Shown: positions 19,636 to 27,690 of the stretch, one piece after another | Layout of the letters: each line of letters opens with the position of its first letter | Position numbering within the stretch: position 1 is the stretch's first letter | Assembly (NCBI GenBank): GCA_965202895.1 | Contig: OZ241901.1 | Span: 4,774,001 to 4,838,000, forward strand | DNA length: 64,000 nucleotides | Reading direction: 5' to 3' | Source: JAJDXW01 sp965202895 | GTDB lineage: Bacteria > Pseudomonadota > Gammaproteobacteria > HK1 | Program-made: the position numbers and the translations under genes | Notes under the pieces: model-generated | The model's database searches: none | Seen by the model: only the letters and a program-made list of their open reading frames with translations | What the model was told of the DNA's origin: nothing

Positions 19636-19826
19636 CCACGGCTACGGGAGCGGCCGCCGGCCCGGACCCGGGGACGGCCGCCGGCACAGGGACGGGCACG
19701 GAAACGGGAACGGCCGCGGCGGCGGACGAGCCCATGACGGCGGCCGGGCGCGGGTGACGCCCGGCGGCCTTCCCGCCTCGCACCTGCAGTGCGCGGCGGA
19801 CGATCCACCCCTCGAGGGCGATTCCC

Positions 19827-21473
19827 ATGTTCACCATCTATCCCGCCCGCAAGGTCATCACCATGAACGTCCGCCGGCCGGAGGCGACCCACGTCGCGGT
19901 CCGGGACGGGTGGATCCTCGGCGCCGGGGCCCTGGAGGAGCTGGCCGGCTGGGGGCCGCACGAGGTCGACGACCGCTTCGCGGACAAGGTCATCATGCCG
20001 GGGCTGGTGGAGGGCCACTGCCACAGCCGCGAAGGGAGCGGCTGGGACGAGACCTACGTCGGCTTCCATGACCGGACGGACCCGGACCGGGTGGTCCACC
20101 CCGGGCTCGCGTCCATCGACGAGGTGGTCGGGCGGCTGCAGGAGGCGGAGCGGGCCCTCCCGAGCGCCGACGGGCCGTTGCTGGCCTGGGGGCTCGACCC
20201 CCTCTTCTTCGGGGGGCGGCGGATGGTCGCCGACGATCTCGATCGGGTGTCGACGACCCGTCCGGTCCTGGTCCTGCACCAGAGCGGCCACATCGTCAAC
20301 ACGAACCGCGCGCTGATGCGGCGGGCCGGGATCGGTCGGGACACGAACGCGATGGGGGTGATGAAGGATGCGGGGGGCGAGCCGACCGGCGAGCTGCAGG
20401 GCCCGGTGCTGCGGTCCATGCTCTATCGTGCGGTCGGGCGCGAACGGGCGCTCTCCTTCGGCGACCCGCGCGGCCTCCGGCGCTTCGCCCGCTCCGCGCA
20501 GCTCGCCGGGGTGACGACCGCTACCGACCTCGCGAACGAGCTCCCCGAAGAGACGGTGGCCCGCCAGGTCGAGATCACCTCCGACGACCGTTACCCACTT
20601 CGCATCGTGCCCGCGTTCATCGGCAACTCGCGGCCCGCGGCGGAGGGGGTCGAGTGGGTCGGGTCGCTGATCCCGCGGAGCAACGAGCGGCTGCGGTACG
20701 GGCTGGTCAAGCTCGTCCTCGACGGATCGATCCAGGGGTTCACCGCCCGGCTCAAGCGGCCCGGCTACTACAACGGCGCCGGGAACGGCCTCTGGTACAT
20801 CGATCCCGACGAGCTGCCGAACCTGCTCGGGGCCTACCACCGGGCGGGGCTCCAGGTGCACATCCACACCAACGGGGACCAGGCGACGGAAGCCGCGATC
20901 GACGCCATCGAGCGGGTGCTGAGGGCCGACCCCGACCCGGACGCCCGCTTCACCCTGCAACACTGCCAGATGGCCCACGACGCCCACTTCCGCCGCATGG
21001 CCCGGCTCGGGATCTGCGTCAACCTCTTCGCCAACCACCTCTACTACTGGGGCGACCAGCACCATGCGCTCACGATGGGGCCGGAGCGGGCGGAGCGGAT
21101 GGACGCGGCGGGGAGCGCGCAGCGGCTCGGGGTCGCGTACTCCATCCACTCCGACGCGCCGGTGACCCACCTCGCGCCCCTGTTCACCGCCTGGTGCGCG
21201 GTGAACCGCAGGACGTCGTCCGGGCGCGTGCTCGGCGCGGCGGAACGGGTGAGCGTGGCGGACGCGCTCCACGCGGTCACCATCGGGGCCGCGTTCACCC
21301 TGAAGCTGGACGCCGAGATCGGTTCGATCGAGTGCGGCAAGCGGGCGGACCTCGCGATCCTCGAGGAGGACCCGCTCGCGGTGGACCCGGCGCACCTCCA
21401 CGAGGTTCCGGTGTGGGGCACGGTCGTCGGGGGGCGGGTCTTCCCGAACTCCGGGATCGGCGCGGCCGGCTGA
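19827..21473 (+). CDS. Amidohydrolase, YtcJ-like (Amidohydro_3)
   Basis: Metal-dependent hydrolase, 548 residues, of the YtcJ/N-substituted formamide deformylase-like group. It has the metal site GLVEGHCHSREG (about residues 58-69, HxH pattern), a central LKLVLDGSIQGFTARLK, VHIHTNGDQATEAAID with two further metal-ligand His, and HSDAPVTHLAPLFTAW. The C-terminal composite beta domain is IGSIECGKRADLAILEEDPL. It probably acts on whatever the upstream ABC system imports, since it follows the ATPase gene on the same strand. The true substrate is unknown. Confidence 0.87.
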   Translation: MFTIYPARKVITMNVRRPEATHVAVRDGWILGAGALEELAGWGPHEVDDRFADKVIMPGLVEGHCHSREGSGWDETYVGFHDRTDPDRVVHPGLASIDEVVGRLQEAERALPSADGPLLAWGLDPLFFGGRRMVADDLDRVSTTRPVLVLHQSGHIVNTNRALMRRAGIGRDTNAMGVMKDAGGEPTGELQGPVLRSMLYRAVGRERALSFGDPRGLRRFARSAQLAGVTTATDLANELPEETVARQVEITSDDRYPLRIVPAFIGNSRPAAEGVEWVGSLIPRSNERLRYGLVKLVLDGSIQGFTARLKRPGYYNGAGNGLWYIDPDELPNLLGAYHRAGLQVHIHTNGDQATEAAIDAIERVLRADPDPDARFTLQHCQMAHDAHFRRMARLGICVNLFANHLYYWGDQHHALTMGPERAERMDAAGSAQRLGVAYSIHSDAPVTHLAPLFTAWCAVNRRTSSGRVLGAAERVSVADALHAVTIGAAFTLKLDAEIGSIECGKRADLAILEEDPLAVDPAHLHEVPVWGTVVGGRVFPNSGIGAAG

Positions 21474-21626
21474 GGGCCGTCCGGGGCTGTCTCGGGACCG
21501 CCTCGGCGGAGCGAGGCAGTGCGCGCGACGGGGCCGGCGTCCGGCGAAAGCCTTGCCCGGAGATTCGGGCGGTTCCTTCCGTCCGCGGACAGCGCTTCCG
21601 CCGCTGCCAGAGCTGGCGGAGCCCCG

Positions 21627-22277
21627 TCACCGTTCGCCTCGGCCCGCATCGCCCGGCGCTTCGCCTGCCCGCATCGTCAGGGCGAGTGGCAGGCGTGCCC
21701 GATGTCTCGGAACCATGTTGGCGATCCACTCGAGGTCGAGATGCTCTGCTCCGTCATCCGGCCAATTGGGGTGTTGCGGGAGAAGAACGGCCACGTAGCG
21801 ACGAACGTCCCCGTTCCCGTCCTTGGCGTTGAACGCGGGTGGATTGGCAGAGGAGAGCTTCGCCTGTAGCAGCCCGACGCTATTCCGGTCCCGAACGCTT
21901 CCGAAGCCGTCGATCCCGCCATCGCCCGGTCCGCCGGTATGCACCCGGATCTCCTCCGGGTACGCCAGTTGAAGCAACGAAACGATCAGGTTCTCGAACG
22001 AGCATGGGTTCAGGACGTCGATGAGACGTTTCTTGACTTCCTCCGGGTCGAGCGTCCATTCCCGAGGTTCCGCAGGCCCACCATGAAGTATTCCATCCAG
22101 CACATGAAAGGGCGTAATTTCCGGGTCGAGTGGGTGGGGGTTCAGTACACCGACGGCCGCCCGCCCCATCGTTTGCCGTCGCAGCCATGCCGGCACGCGG
22201 CGTAGAGGGATTGGATGATGCCCATCCACGGGCCAGCCCTGCGCCACTTCGGCAAATGTAGTGGTTCGCGTCGTCAT
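21627..22277 (-). CDS. Mrr-like restriction endonuclease-fold protein
   Basis: 216 residues from ATG 22277 (a GTG at 22304 would add nine). The middle matches the Mrr-type nuclease core: SFENLIVSLLQLAYPEEIRVHTG, then GPGDGGIDGFG with the catalytic Asp, and VGLLQAKLSS with the QxK variant of the PD-(D/E)XK site. The N-terminal half is not recognised. Base composition is visibly less GC-rich than in neighbouring genes, suggesting acquisition. No methyltransferase or specificity gene lies beside it, so it could be a methyl-dependent nuclease or part of another defence or repair function. The neighbours, a glutathione transferase and hipBA remnants, mark an accessory patch. Confidence 0.65.
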   Translation of the reverse strand: MTTRTTTFAEVAQGWPVDGHHPIPLRRVPAWLRRQTMGRAAVGVLNPHPLDPEITPFHVLDGILHGGPAEPREWTLDPEEVKKRLIDVLNPCSFENLIVSLLQLAYPEEIRVHTGGPGDGGIDGFGSVRDRNSVGLLQAKLSSANPPAFNAKDGNGDVRRYVAVLLPQHPNWPDDGAEHLDLEWIANMVPRHRARLPLALTMRAGEAPGDAGRGER

Positions 22278-22395
22278 CGGTATCCAGTCACGAGGTCGAT
22301 CCACGGGCCGATCTCCTGCCTGTCGAGGGCGGGGCGATCGCAGTCCCGGGGCAGCGTATCCCGGAGCGCCGGGCCACCGCCCGCGGCGGGAACCT

Positions 22396-23031
22396 TCAGG
22401 GCGCGGGCGGGGCGCCGCGCTCGGCCTGGAGGGCGTCGTCGATCTCGTTGGCCCGGCGCCAAGCGTCCCGCCCGCTCAGCCGAGACCAGTATTCGGAGAA
22501 GGCGGGGCGCTTCTCGATCGACCCCAGCTCGAGGCCCCAGCCGACGTGCGAGCCGACGTAGACGTCGGCGGCGGAGAAGCACTCCCCCGCCACGTGGCCG
22601 CCTCCCGACACCGCGCCTTCCAGGGCGTCCATCACCGCCCCGAACGTGCCGTAGCCGACCATCCCCTCCTTGTCCGCGGGGACCTCGAAGCCGAGGAAAC
22701 GGTTGGTCACCGCCGCCTCGACCGGGCCCGCGGCGAAGAATAGCCACCGGTAGTAGGGGCCGCGCCCGCCGACCGGGGGCGCGAGTCCCGCCTCGGGGAA
22801 GGCGTCGGCGAGGTAAGCGCAGATTGCGGCCGCCTCGGTGACCACCACCTCGCCGTGGCGGATCGCCGGGACCTTGCCCATGGGGTTGAGCGCGAGGTAT
22901 GCCTCGGTCTTCATGGTCGTCCCGTACTCGAGCGTCTCGGTGCGGTAGGGCGCCCCGCACTCCTCCAGCATCCACCGCACGATGCGCCCCCGCGACATGG
23001 GATTGGTGTAGAAGATGAGGTCGTCGGCCAT
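22396..23031 (-). CDS. Glutathione S-transferase family protein
   Basis: Cytosolic GST of 211 residues. The thioredoxin-fold N-terminus is DLIFYTNPMSRGRIVRWMLEE, with GKVPAIRHGEVVVTEAAAICAYLADAF giving the glutathione-binding cis-Pro and Glu-Ala (EAAAI) segments. The helical C-terminal half contains FSAADVYVGSHVGWGLEL. ATG 23031 is preceded by GGAGG at good spacing. The reading frame continues upstream in phase into a hipA fragment, so a fused longer protein is formally possible, but the ribosome site supports an independent start. Substrate unknown. Confidence 0.85.
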   Translation of the reverse strand: MADDLIFYTNPMSRGRIVRWMLEECGAPYRTETLEYGTTMKTEAYLALNPMGKVPAIRHGEVVVTEAAAICAYLADAFPEAGLAPPVGGRGPYYRWLFFAAGPVEAAVTNRFLGFEVPADKEGMVGYGTFGAVMDALEGAVSGGGHVAGECFSAADVYVGSHVGWGLELGSIEKRPAFSEYWSRLSGRDAWRRANEIDDALQAERGAPPAP

Positions 23032-23069
23032 CGTCCGCCTCCATCGTGTCCGCCCGGCTCCCGGTGCGA

Positions 23070-23358
23070 GAAGATAGCCGATCGGGCGGGTGGCCCGCCC
23101 GTTCCTCGAAACGATGGAATCCCGGATGGCCCCGAAGAATCCGTTCATGCGGCCCGTTTCGTACCCGCGGTCTGCAAGCCGCCGCTCGACGGGGTCGAGC
23201 TCCACCGCGTCGGGACGATCGAGGTAGCCGCGGCCGTAGACGAACTCGCCGCGCGAGGAGCCGTCGCGCGTCCGGGAGACGCGGAAGCGGCCGGCGGTCA
23301 CGAACTCCGTTCCTCCCGGCAGGACGACGAAGACGTAGCATTCCCGTTCAGAAGTCAT
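23070..23358 (-). pseudogene. hipA: hipA toxin kinase, N-terminal fragment
   Basis: About 90 residues recognisable as the N-terminal subdomain of HipA-type Ser/Thr kinases: MTSERECYVFVVLPGGTEFV, SRGEFVYGRGYLDRPDAVELDP, then GRMNGFFGAIRDS. The kinase body is missing: after FFGAIRDS the sequence becomes unrelated and runs into the GST gene. ATG 23358 overlaps the end of hipB by 11 bases, the normal hipBA arrangement. The toxin is therefore disarmed and the antitoxin-like gene is orphaned. Confidence 0.7.
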
Positions 23359-23689
23359 TGTCGAGACGCCGGCGGGGCGAGGCTCGGCGCGGGCTCCGGG
23401 CGCTTTCCAGCACCTTGCCTTCTTCGTCACGGTCCGGGTCCGCGAGGTCCTTCGCCTGCTCCAGGAGGCCGAGCGCCCACAGCGCGCCGAAGTACGCGGC
23501 GGCGGAGACGCCGGGCTTGCCCTTCTCGAGATCGGCGACCGTGAAGCGGGAAGCCCCGAGCCGGTCGGCCACGTCCTGGATCCGCAGCCTCCGGCGCAAG
23601 CGGGCGGTGCGGAGGTTGCGGCCGAGCCGCGCCAGTGCGTCCTCGACGGCGGCCGGCGGGGATTCCGTGATTCTGCTCCGCCTGCTCAT
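23348..23689 (-). CDS. hipB: HipB-like XRE-family regulator (orphan antitoxin)
   Basis: 113-residue DNA-binding protein with one helix-turn-helix: LGRNLRTARLRRRLRIQDVADRLGASRFTVADLEKGKPGVS (about residues 22-62), followed by ALWALGLLEQAKDLADP. In complete systems HipB represses the operon and neutralises HipA. Here hipA is truncated, so only autoregulation or cross-regulation is left. ATG 23689 is preceded by an AT-rich promoter region with an inverted repeat. The C-terminal basic tail RRASPRRRLDNDF overlaps the hipA start. Confidence 0.78.
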   Translation of the reverse strand: MSRRSRITESPPAAVEDALARLGRNLRTARLRRRLRIQDVADRLGASRFTVADLEKGKPGVSAAAYFGALWALGLLEQAKDLADPDRDEEGKVLESARSPRRASPRRRLDNDF

Positions 23690-23746
23690 GATGGTAATAA
23701 TACACCTTACAGGAATTCAAGTTGTCTAAATTCAACTTTGAAGATC
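23690..23746 (-). promoter_or_regulatory. AT-rich promoter/operator of the hipBA remnant
   Basis: A sharply AT-rich stretch in a GC-rich window. On the minus strand it reads a -10-like TATTAT about nine bases before the hipB start codon, and it has an inverted repeat AAGTTG/CAACTT around TCTAAATT (23720-23739). HipB-type proteins bind such palindromes upstream of their own gene. The operator assignment is inferred. Confidence 0.5.
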
Positions 23747-23786
23747 GAGGCATGTGCGCCGTGGGGGTTTTCGCCGGGCACGCCTC
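23747..23786 (-). repeat. Solo module 3 of the dispersed repeat
   Basis: 40 bp matching only the outer module of the tripartite repeat: GAGGCATGTGCGC, then GGGGGTTTTCGCCGGGCACGCCTC. Its ends are inverted (GAGGC/GCCTC). The core and module 1 are absent, so this module persists alone, directly upstream of the hipBA promoter region. Confidence 0.75.
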
Positions 23787-23886
23787 GTAATCAGGAAGCC
23801 TTGCGCGCGGCGGGAAGCCGGTGCTTCGGGAGGCGGCAGCCCCTCGGGCGCATCCTGGCTGGAGACGCGGAGCAGGGGGTCGCGGG

Positions 23887-24834
23887 TCAGGGCGCCGCCG
23901 GCGCCGAGGCCCGGTGCACCGCGGCCCGGAGCTCGCCGGCGGCGGGAAGGTCGTCGAGGCCGATGAAGACGATTCCGGGGGCCGGCGCCGGTTGGTCCGC
24001 TGGTGGCCGCCACGCCTCGATCTCGACGCTCTCCCCGCACGCCTGGACGAGCATCCAGGCGAGCTCGCCCGCGCGCGCCGAGACGACGAAGCCCTTGGCC
24101 CGGAGGGTCCGCGGGGAGAGCGCCCGCAGGGCCGCGCGCAGCCGTTCGGGGTCGATGGGGTCCGGGCACGGCACGACGTCGGATCGGAACCGGTGCGAAT
24201 GTTCGGGTTCGCCCGCGGACGGCCCTGCCGGCGCCGTCGGCCCCACGCCGCCCGCGGACAGCACCTCCATCGGGATGTCCGCATCGACCGCGCGGACGAT
24301 CGGGGCGCGGGTGCGGCCGCGAAGCCACGACTCGACCGCCCGGCGCCCGCCTTCCGGGACCCGGTCGCACTTGTTCAGCACGAGCAGGTCGGCGGCGGCG
24401 AGCTGACGGCCGAGGGTGTCCGCAAGCCGCTCGTCCTCGTGGCGCGAGCGGACGGTCTCGGCGTCGGCGAGGACCACGACGAGATCGCGCGCGAGCCCGG
24501 GGTGCAGGGCCGCGACCTCGGCGATGGCGGACGGGTCCGCGACGCCGCTCGCTTCCACCAGGAGCTGGTCCGGGGGCCGGTCCGCGTCCAGCAGGCGGTC
24601 GACAGCCCCGACGAGGTCGTCCCCCATCGTGCAGCAGACGCAGCCGTTCGCGAACACGACCGTGTCCCCGCCGTGGGCGGCGACGAGGGCGCCGTCCACC
24701 TCCAGCGCGCCGAAATCGTTGACGAGGACCGCGTAGCGCACCCCGTGGCGCCCGCCGAGGACGCGGTTGAGCAGGGTGGTCTTTCCGGCCCCGAGGAACC
24801 CGCCGACCACGCTCATCGGCACGCGCGCGGTCAC
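23887..24834 (-). CDS. COG0523 (CobW/YjiA/Zng1-like) GTPase metallochaperone
   Basis: 315-residue G3E-family GTPase that delivers a metal to a client protein. Walker A is VVGGFLGAGKTTLLNRVL (about residues 9-26), followed by the metal-binding CxCC motif in FANGCVCCTMGDD (about residue 66), VEASGVADP, and the base-recognition motif LNKCD. The C-terminal CobW_C domain contains EHSHRFRSDVV and LRAKGFVVSARAGE. It starts 26 bases after the UGSC selenoprotein stop and is on the same strand, so it is probably the third gene of that operon. Which metal it handles cannot be read from the sequence. Confidence 0.9.
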   Translation of the reverse strand: MTARVPMSVVGGFLGAGKTTLLNRVLGGRHGVRYAVLVNDFGALEVDGALVAAHGGDTVVFANGCVCCTMGDDLVGAVDRLLDADRPPDQLLVEASGVADPSAIAEVAALHPGLARDLVVVLADAETVRSRHEDERLADTLGRQLAAADLLVLNKCDRVPEGGRRAVESWLRGRTRAPIVRAVDADIPMEVLSAGGVGPTAPAGPSAGEPEHSHRFRSDVVPCPDPIDPERLRAALRALSPRTLRAKGFVVSARAGELAWMLVQACGESVEIEAWRPPADQPAPAPGIVFIGLDDLPAAGELRAAVHRASAPAAP

Positions 24835-24860
24835 GAATCCCCTCCTCCCGGCCCGTCCCG

Positions 24861-25391
24861 CTACGCGCCCGCGGGGGTGAGCTTCTCGACGATCTCCCCC
24901 ATCGCCTGGTCCGCGATGGCCCGGAGCTCCTCGTCGGTCCGGTTCTGGATCGGGTGGGGGACCCAGACGATCGCGGGCTCGTAGCCGAGGGACTTCGATT
25001 GGGCGGCCGCCGCCTCCCGGAACGCGGTGGTCGCGATCATGACGCCGGGGACGCCCCGTTCGTCGAGGTCGAGCATGTCATGCAAACTGCACGATGTGCA
25101 CGAGCCTCAATCGGACAGGGCGTCGACGACGACATCGACCTCCTCGGCGATGGTCTGCGCGAGGTCGACCGGCGCAGTGCGGGTGTTGGTGGGCTTCGCA
25201 TACCGCTTCACGGCGATTCCCCGCACGGCGAAGTGCGACTCGACCCGGTCGAGGAAGTCGCCGCCCCGGGCCTTGCCGATGTCGAGCAGGCCCAGGGTCA
25301 GGCCCTCGAGCGACGGCGGCGGGGGCCGCCGCTCGCGCCGGACCGGCGACGTCTCCGCCGTCGGGTCGAGAAGCCGGATTCCTTCGTTCAT
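24861..25391 (-). CDS. UGSC-family selenoprotein (in-frame UGA read as selenocysteine)
   Basis: 176 residues if the TGA at 25109-25107 (codon 95) is read as selenocysteine. The sequence around it is DALSD-U-GSCTSCSLHDM, which contains the U-G-S-C motif naming a selenoprotein family described from marine metagenomes. The frame continues after the TGA for 81 more residues without break (GVPGVMIATTAFREAA, PAIVWVPHPIQNRT), so a stop there would split the domain. A bacterial SECIS-like hairpin lies immediately downstream. ATG 25391 has the ribosome site AAGGAGGT and overlaps the stop of the preceding gene by one base (TGATG). The N-terminus has EGLTLGLLDIGKARGGDFLDRV. Function is unknown; a redox role is likely. 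Automatic annotation would truncate it or call two fragments. Confidence 0.88.
25065..25109 (-). promoter_or_regulatory. Bacterial SECIS element for UGA decoding
   Basis: Numbering from the U of UGA at 25109, nucleotides 16-22 pair with 26-32 around a 3-nt apical loop GUU (seven pairs, one of them G-U). After a 2x2 internal loop, 11-13 pair with 35-37. After a U-U mismatch, 7-9 pair with 39-41, and 2-5 pair with 42-45 (GAGG/CCUC, one bulged C). The apical loop begins with G about 20 nt after the UGA, meeting the usual bacterial SECIS rule. Confidence 0.8.
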
Positions 25392-26818
25392 CACGTTCCT
25401 ACCTCCTTCGTGACGGGGATGGTGCCGCGCGCGCCGCTCGCCGCCCATCCCCCGATGACGGCGCTCATGAGCCCGGCCTCGCCGCCGGCCCGGACCACGT
25501 TCAGCCCGCCCTCGCGGAACTTGGTCATCGAGTCCTCGACGAGCTCGGGCCGGACCCCGGCGTCCACCCCGTTCGCCCCGCGGACGAGCTCCGCCCCCGG
25601 GCGGGCCGTCGCGGCGGCGAGCTCGGCCTTGATCCGGGCCTTGTCCCAGCCGCCCTCCTTGAAGATGGCCCAGTGTTCGGGCGAGAGGACGAGGAACGCG
25701 TCGAAGCTCTTCACGAGCTTCGGGTGTCCGACCGAGTTGAGGGTCATCGCGAGGGAGCGGGCGAGCGAACCCGGCGTGCGCGACCCCTCGTCCATGTTCG
25801 GGCTCAGGCCCCCGCCGCCGAAGAGGGTGACCGCGGACGCACCCGGAGGGACGCCGCGTTCGACGCCGAGGGGCAGCCAGTCGGGGTCGGATTCGTCCTC
25901 GGCGAAGCACAGGGTGTACTTGCCCGGCCAGCCGAGGGTCGCCCGGTCGATCCCTCCCGGAACCCCGCCCCCGACGTTGCGGACGAGGAGCTGGAGCGCG
26001 CGGCCGATGCTCGCGTTCGCACGGTTGCCCTGGCCGAGCGCGTTCACCCCCGAGTTCATGCCGATGCGGCGGGCGGCCGGCCCGTTCACCACCACCATCG
26101 GGCTCGAGAAGTACGTGGTGCAGAGGAGGCCGTGCATCGCGAACTCGGGCTCGAGGGCCGCTTCGACCACCGCGAGGACGACCGGCAGGTACTCGGGCCG
26201 GCAACCGGCGAGGACCGCGTTGATCGCGACCTTCTCGACCGTGCAGGGGGCGTTGTCGGGCGGGATCGCCCCGATGACCTCCTGCGGGTCGCGGGTCGTG
26301 CCCCCGAGCATCCGGAGCACCCGCACCGGGGTCGGGGGAACCACCGGCAGCCCGTCGCTCCAGCCCCGCGAGAAGCAGGCCTCGTGCTCGTCCTCGGGGG
26401 CCGCCACCTCGATGACCCGCGCCCCGAAGGGCGGCGAGCCGAACGCGGCCTCGAGGACCTCCGGCATCCCGGGATCGACGCTCTTCGAGCCGCACCCCGG
26501 CTGGAAGTCCGGGAGGCCGGGGCCGAGGGCGCCGAGGCCGGTCACCCGGCCCCACTCGCCGCGATCCCATCCGACGGTGCGGTCGGACTCCGCGCCGCCC
26601 TCGAGGCGGATGAGGGTCGGGACGGTCTCGACGTCGAGTCGCCACGAGTGTTCGAGCGAACGGTCGTCGACCGCGTCGATGCCGTCCGGGAACGTCGGGT
26701 CGTCCTGGGTGTAGACGGTGAGCCCCGCGCCGCTCGCGGCGAGCTCGCGGAGCACGGGCTGGACGAGCTCGCAGGTCGGGCAGTCGCGCTTGGCGACGAC
26801 GATGAAGCTCGTGCTCAT
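25391..26818 (-). CDS. Thioredoxin-fold protein paired with the UGSC selenoprotein
   Basis: 475 residues. The first 80 or so resemble a glutaredoxin/thioredoxin fold with an active-site CPTC at residues 13-16 (VVAKRDCPTCELVQPVLREL) and DVETVPTLIRLEGG. The remaining 390 residues are not a family I can name. They contain EACFSRGWSDGLPVVPPTPVRVLRMLGGTTRD, EKVAINAVLAGCRPEYLPVVLAVVEAA and GMNSGVNALGQGNRANASIGRAL. The stop overlaps the selenoprotein start by one base, so the two are made together and may be a redox relay: CPTC could reduce the selenenyl-sulfide of UGSC. The start ATG 26818 faces the divergent gene pair at 27244. Confidence 0.75.
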   Translation of the reverse strand: MSTSFIVVAKRDCPTCELVQPVLRELAASGAGLTVYTQDDPTFPDGIDAVDDRSLEHSWRLDVETVPTLIRLEGGAESDRTVGWDRGEWGRVTGLGALGPGLPDFQPGCGSKSVDPGMPEVLEAAFGSPPFGARVIEVAAPEDEHEACFSRGWSDGLPVVPPTPVRVLRMLGGTTRDPQEVIGAIPPDNAPCTVEKVAINAVLAGCRPEYLPVVLAVVEAALEPEFAMHGLLCTTYFSSPMVVVNGPAARRIGMNSGVNALGQGNRANASIGRALQLLVRNVGGGVPGGIDRATLGWPGKYTLCFAEDESDPDWLPLGVERGVPPGASAVTLFGGGGLSPNMDEGSRTPGSLARSLAMTLNSVGHPKLVKSFDAFLVLSPEHWAIFKEGGWDKARIKAELAAATARPGAELVRGANGVDAGVRPELVEDSMTKFREGGLNVVRAGGEAGLMSAVIGGWAASGARGTIPVTKEVGT

Positions 26819-27243
26819 GGACGATCCCGCTCCTTCGTGCCGGGGAGGGTGGGGCGATTCTGCCCGATGCCCGGCGGCGGCGCCAGAACCGGCTGTTCGG
26901 CCGTTGGGATCGTTTCACGCTGCGGAATTCGGTTCGCGGGGGTGAACCGGGTTCGGCCGCATCGGAGGCGGAGATCTCGGGAACGGCGCCTCCCACGGAT
27001 GCAGGCGTCCCAGGAAGAGCCGTTCTCAGGAAGAGCGGTGGGCATCGATGCCGGGCCCCGAGCCGGGCAGCGTGAAAGGGCCCTGGCGGCGCCGGCGGGT
27101 CGGGTCGATCCGAGCGAAGGTATGGCCGTACCATGCCCTTCGCGGCCGATGCGGGTTCGAGGCGCTCGGCGGCGTGGTCGAAGGCACGGGCGGACCGGGC
27201 GCCGCGGCGGGGCGGCGCGGCGGGGCGCGAGGAGGGAAGACAC
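26819..27243. other. Divergent control region between the selenoprotein operon and the CMD/racemase pair
   Basis: 425 bases without a gene. It holds the second copy of the 66-bp conserved element at 27020-27085 facing right. In the opposite orientation near 26909-26986 it holds a weaker version that shares CCGTTCCCGAGA at one end and CAGCGTGAAA at the other, facing the selenoprotein operon. Both operons may therefore be controlled by the same factor. Confidence 0.45.
27020..27085 (+). promoter_or_regulatory. 66-bp conserved upstream element (copy 2)
   Basis: Gapless match to 7038-7103 (51 of 66 by hand count). It includes AGAGCGGTGGG, a perfect 12-base palindrome GGCATCGATGCC, and CAGCGTGAAA. 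It lies 159 bases before the carboxymuconolactone-decarboxylase-like gene. Operator or structured leader; identity unknown. Confidence 0.5.
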
Positions 27244-27690
27244 GTGGCGGGTTCACGATTCGAGAGGAACGAGCGCTTCGAGCGCGGGCTCGCGCTCCGC
27301 GAGTCGGTGCTCGGGCGCGAGCACGTCGAGCGGTCGCTCGCCCGGGCCGAGGAGGACCCGTTCCTGCTTCCCATCCAGCAGATCGCGGTGGAGTTCGGCT
27401 GGGGCGAGGTCTGGTCCCGCCCCGGACTCCCTCTCAAGACCCGGAGCTTCCTCGGCATCGCGTACCTCGCTGCACAGGGGAAGCTCGACGAGCTCGGGGC
27501 GCACGTCGCGGGGGCGGTGCGAAACGGCGCGAGCCGGGAGGAGATCGGGGAGGTATTGCTCCAGGCCGCGCTCTACTGCGGGATGCCGGTGGGGCTCGAG
27601 GCGTTCCGGGTCGCGAAGCGCGCGCTCGACGACCTGGAGGCGGCCGGCCGGGAAGAAGCGCAATCGCCCACCGGGGAGGACGCGCCATGA
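27244..27690 (+). CDS. Carboxymuconolactone decarboxylase (CMD/AhpD-like) family protein
   Basis: 148 residues from GTG 27244, which follows GAGGAGGGAAG. It shows the helical CMD pattern: PLKTRSFLGIAYLAAQGKLDELGAHVAGAVRNGASREEIGEVLLQAALYCGMPVGLEAFRVAK, as in 4-carboxymuconolactone decarboxylases. Unlike AhpD it lacks a CxxC pair; a single Cys sits in ALYCGMP. Its stop overlaps the next start (ATGA). Co-transcription with an Asp/Glu-racemase-like protein and divergence from the selenoprotein operon suggest a shared catabolic or redox pathway, unproven. Confidence 0.82.
   Translation: MAGSRFERNERFERGLALRESVLGREHVERSLARAEEDPFLLPIQQIAVEFGWGEVWSRPGLPLKTRSFLGIAYLAAQGKLDELGAHVAGAVRNGASREEIGEVLLQAALYCGMPVGLEAFRVAKRALDDLEAAGREEAQSPTGEDAP

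Noticed and set aside
22396..23430. A genuine HipA-GST fusion protein
   Set aside because: The two parts are in phase, but the GST has its own ATG with GGAGG and the hipA part is only a truncated subdomain. A deletion junction is the simpler reading.
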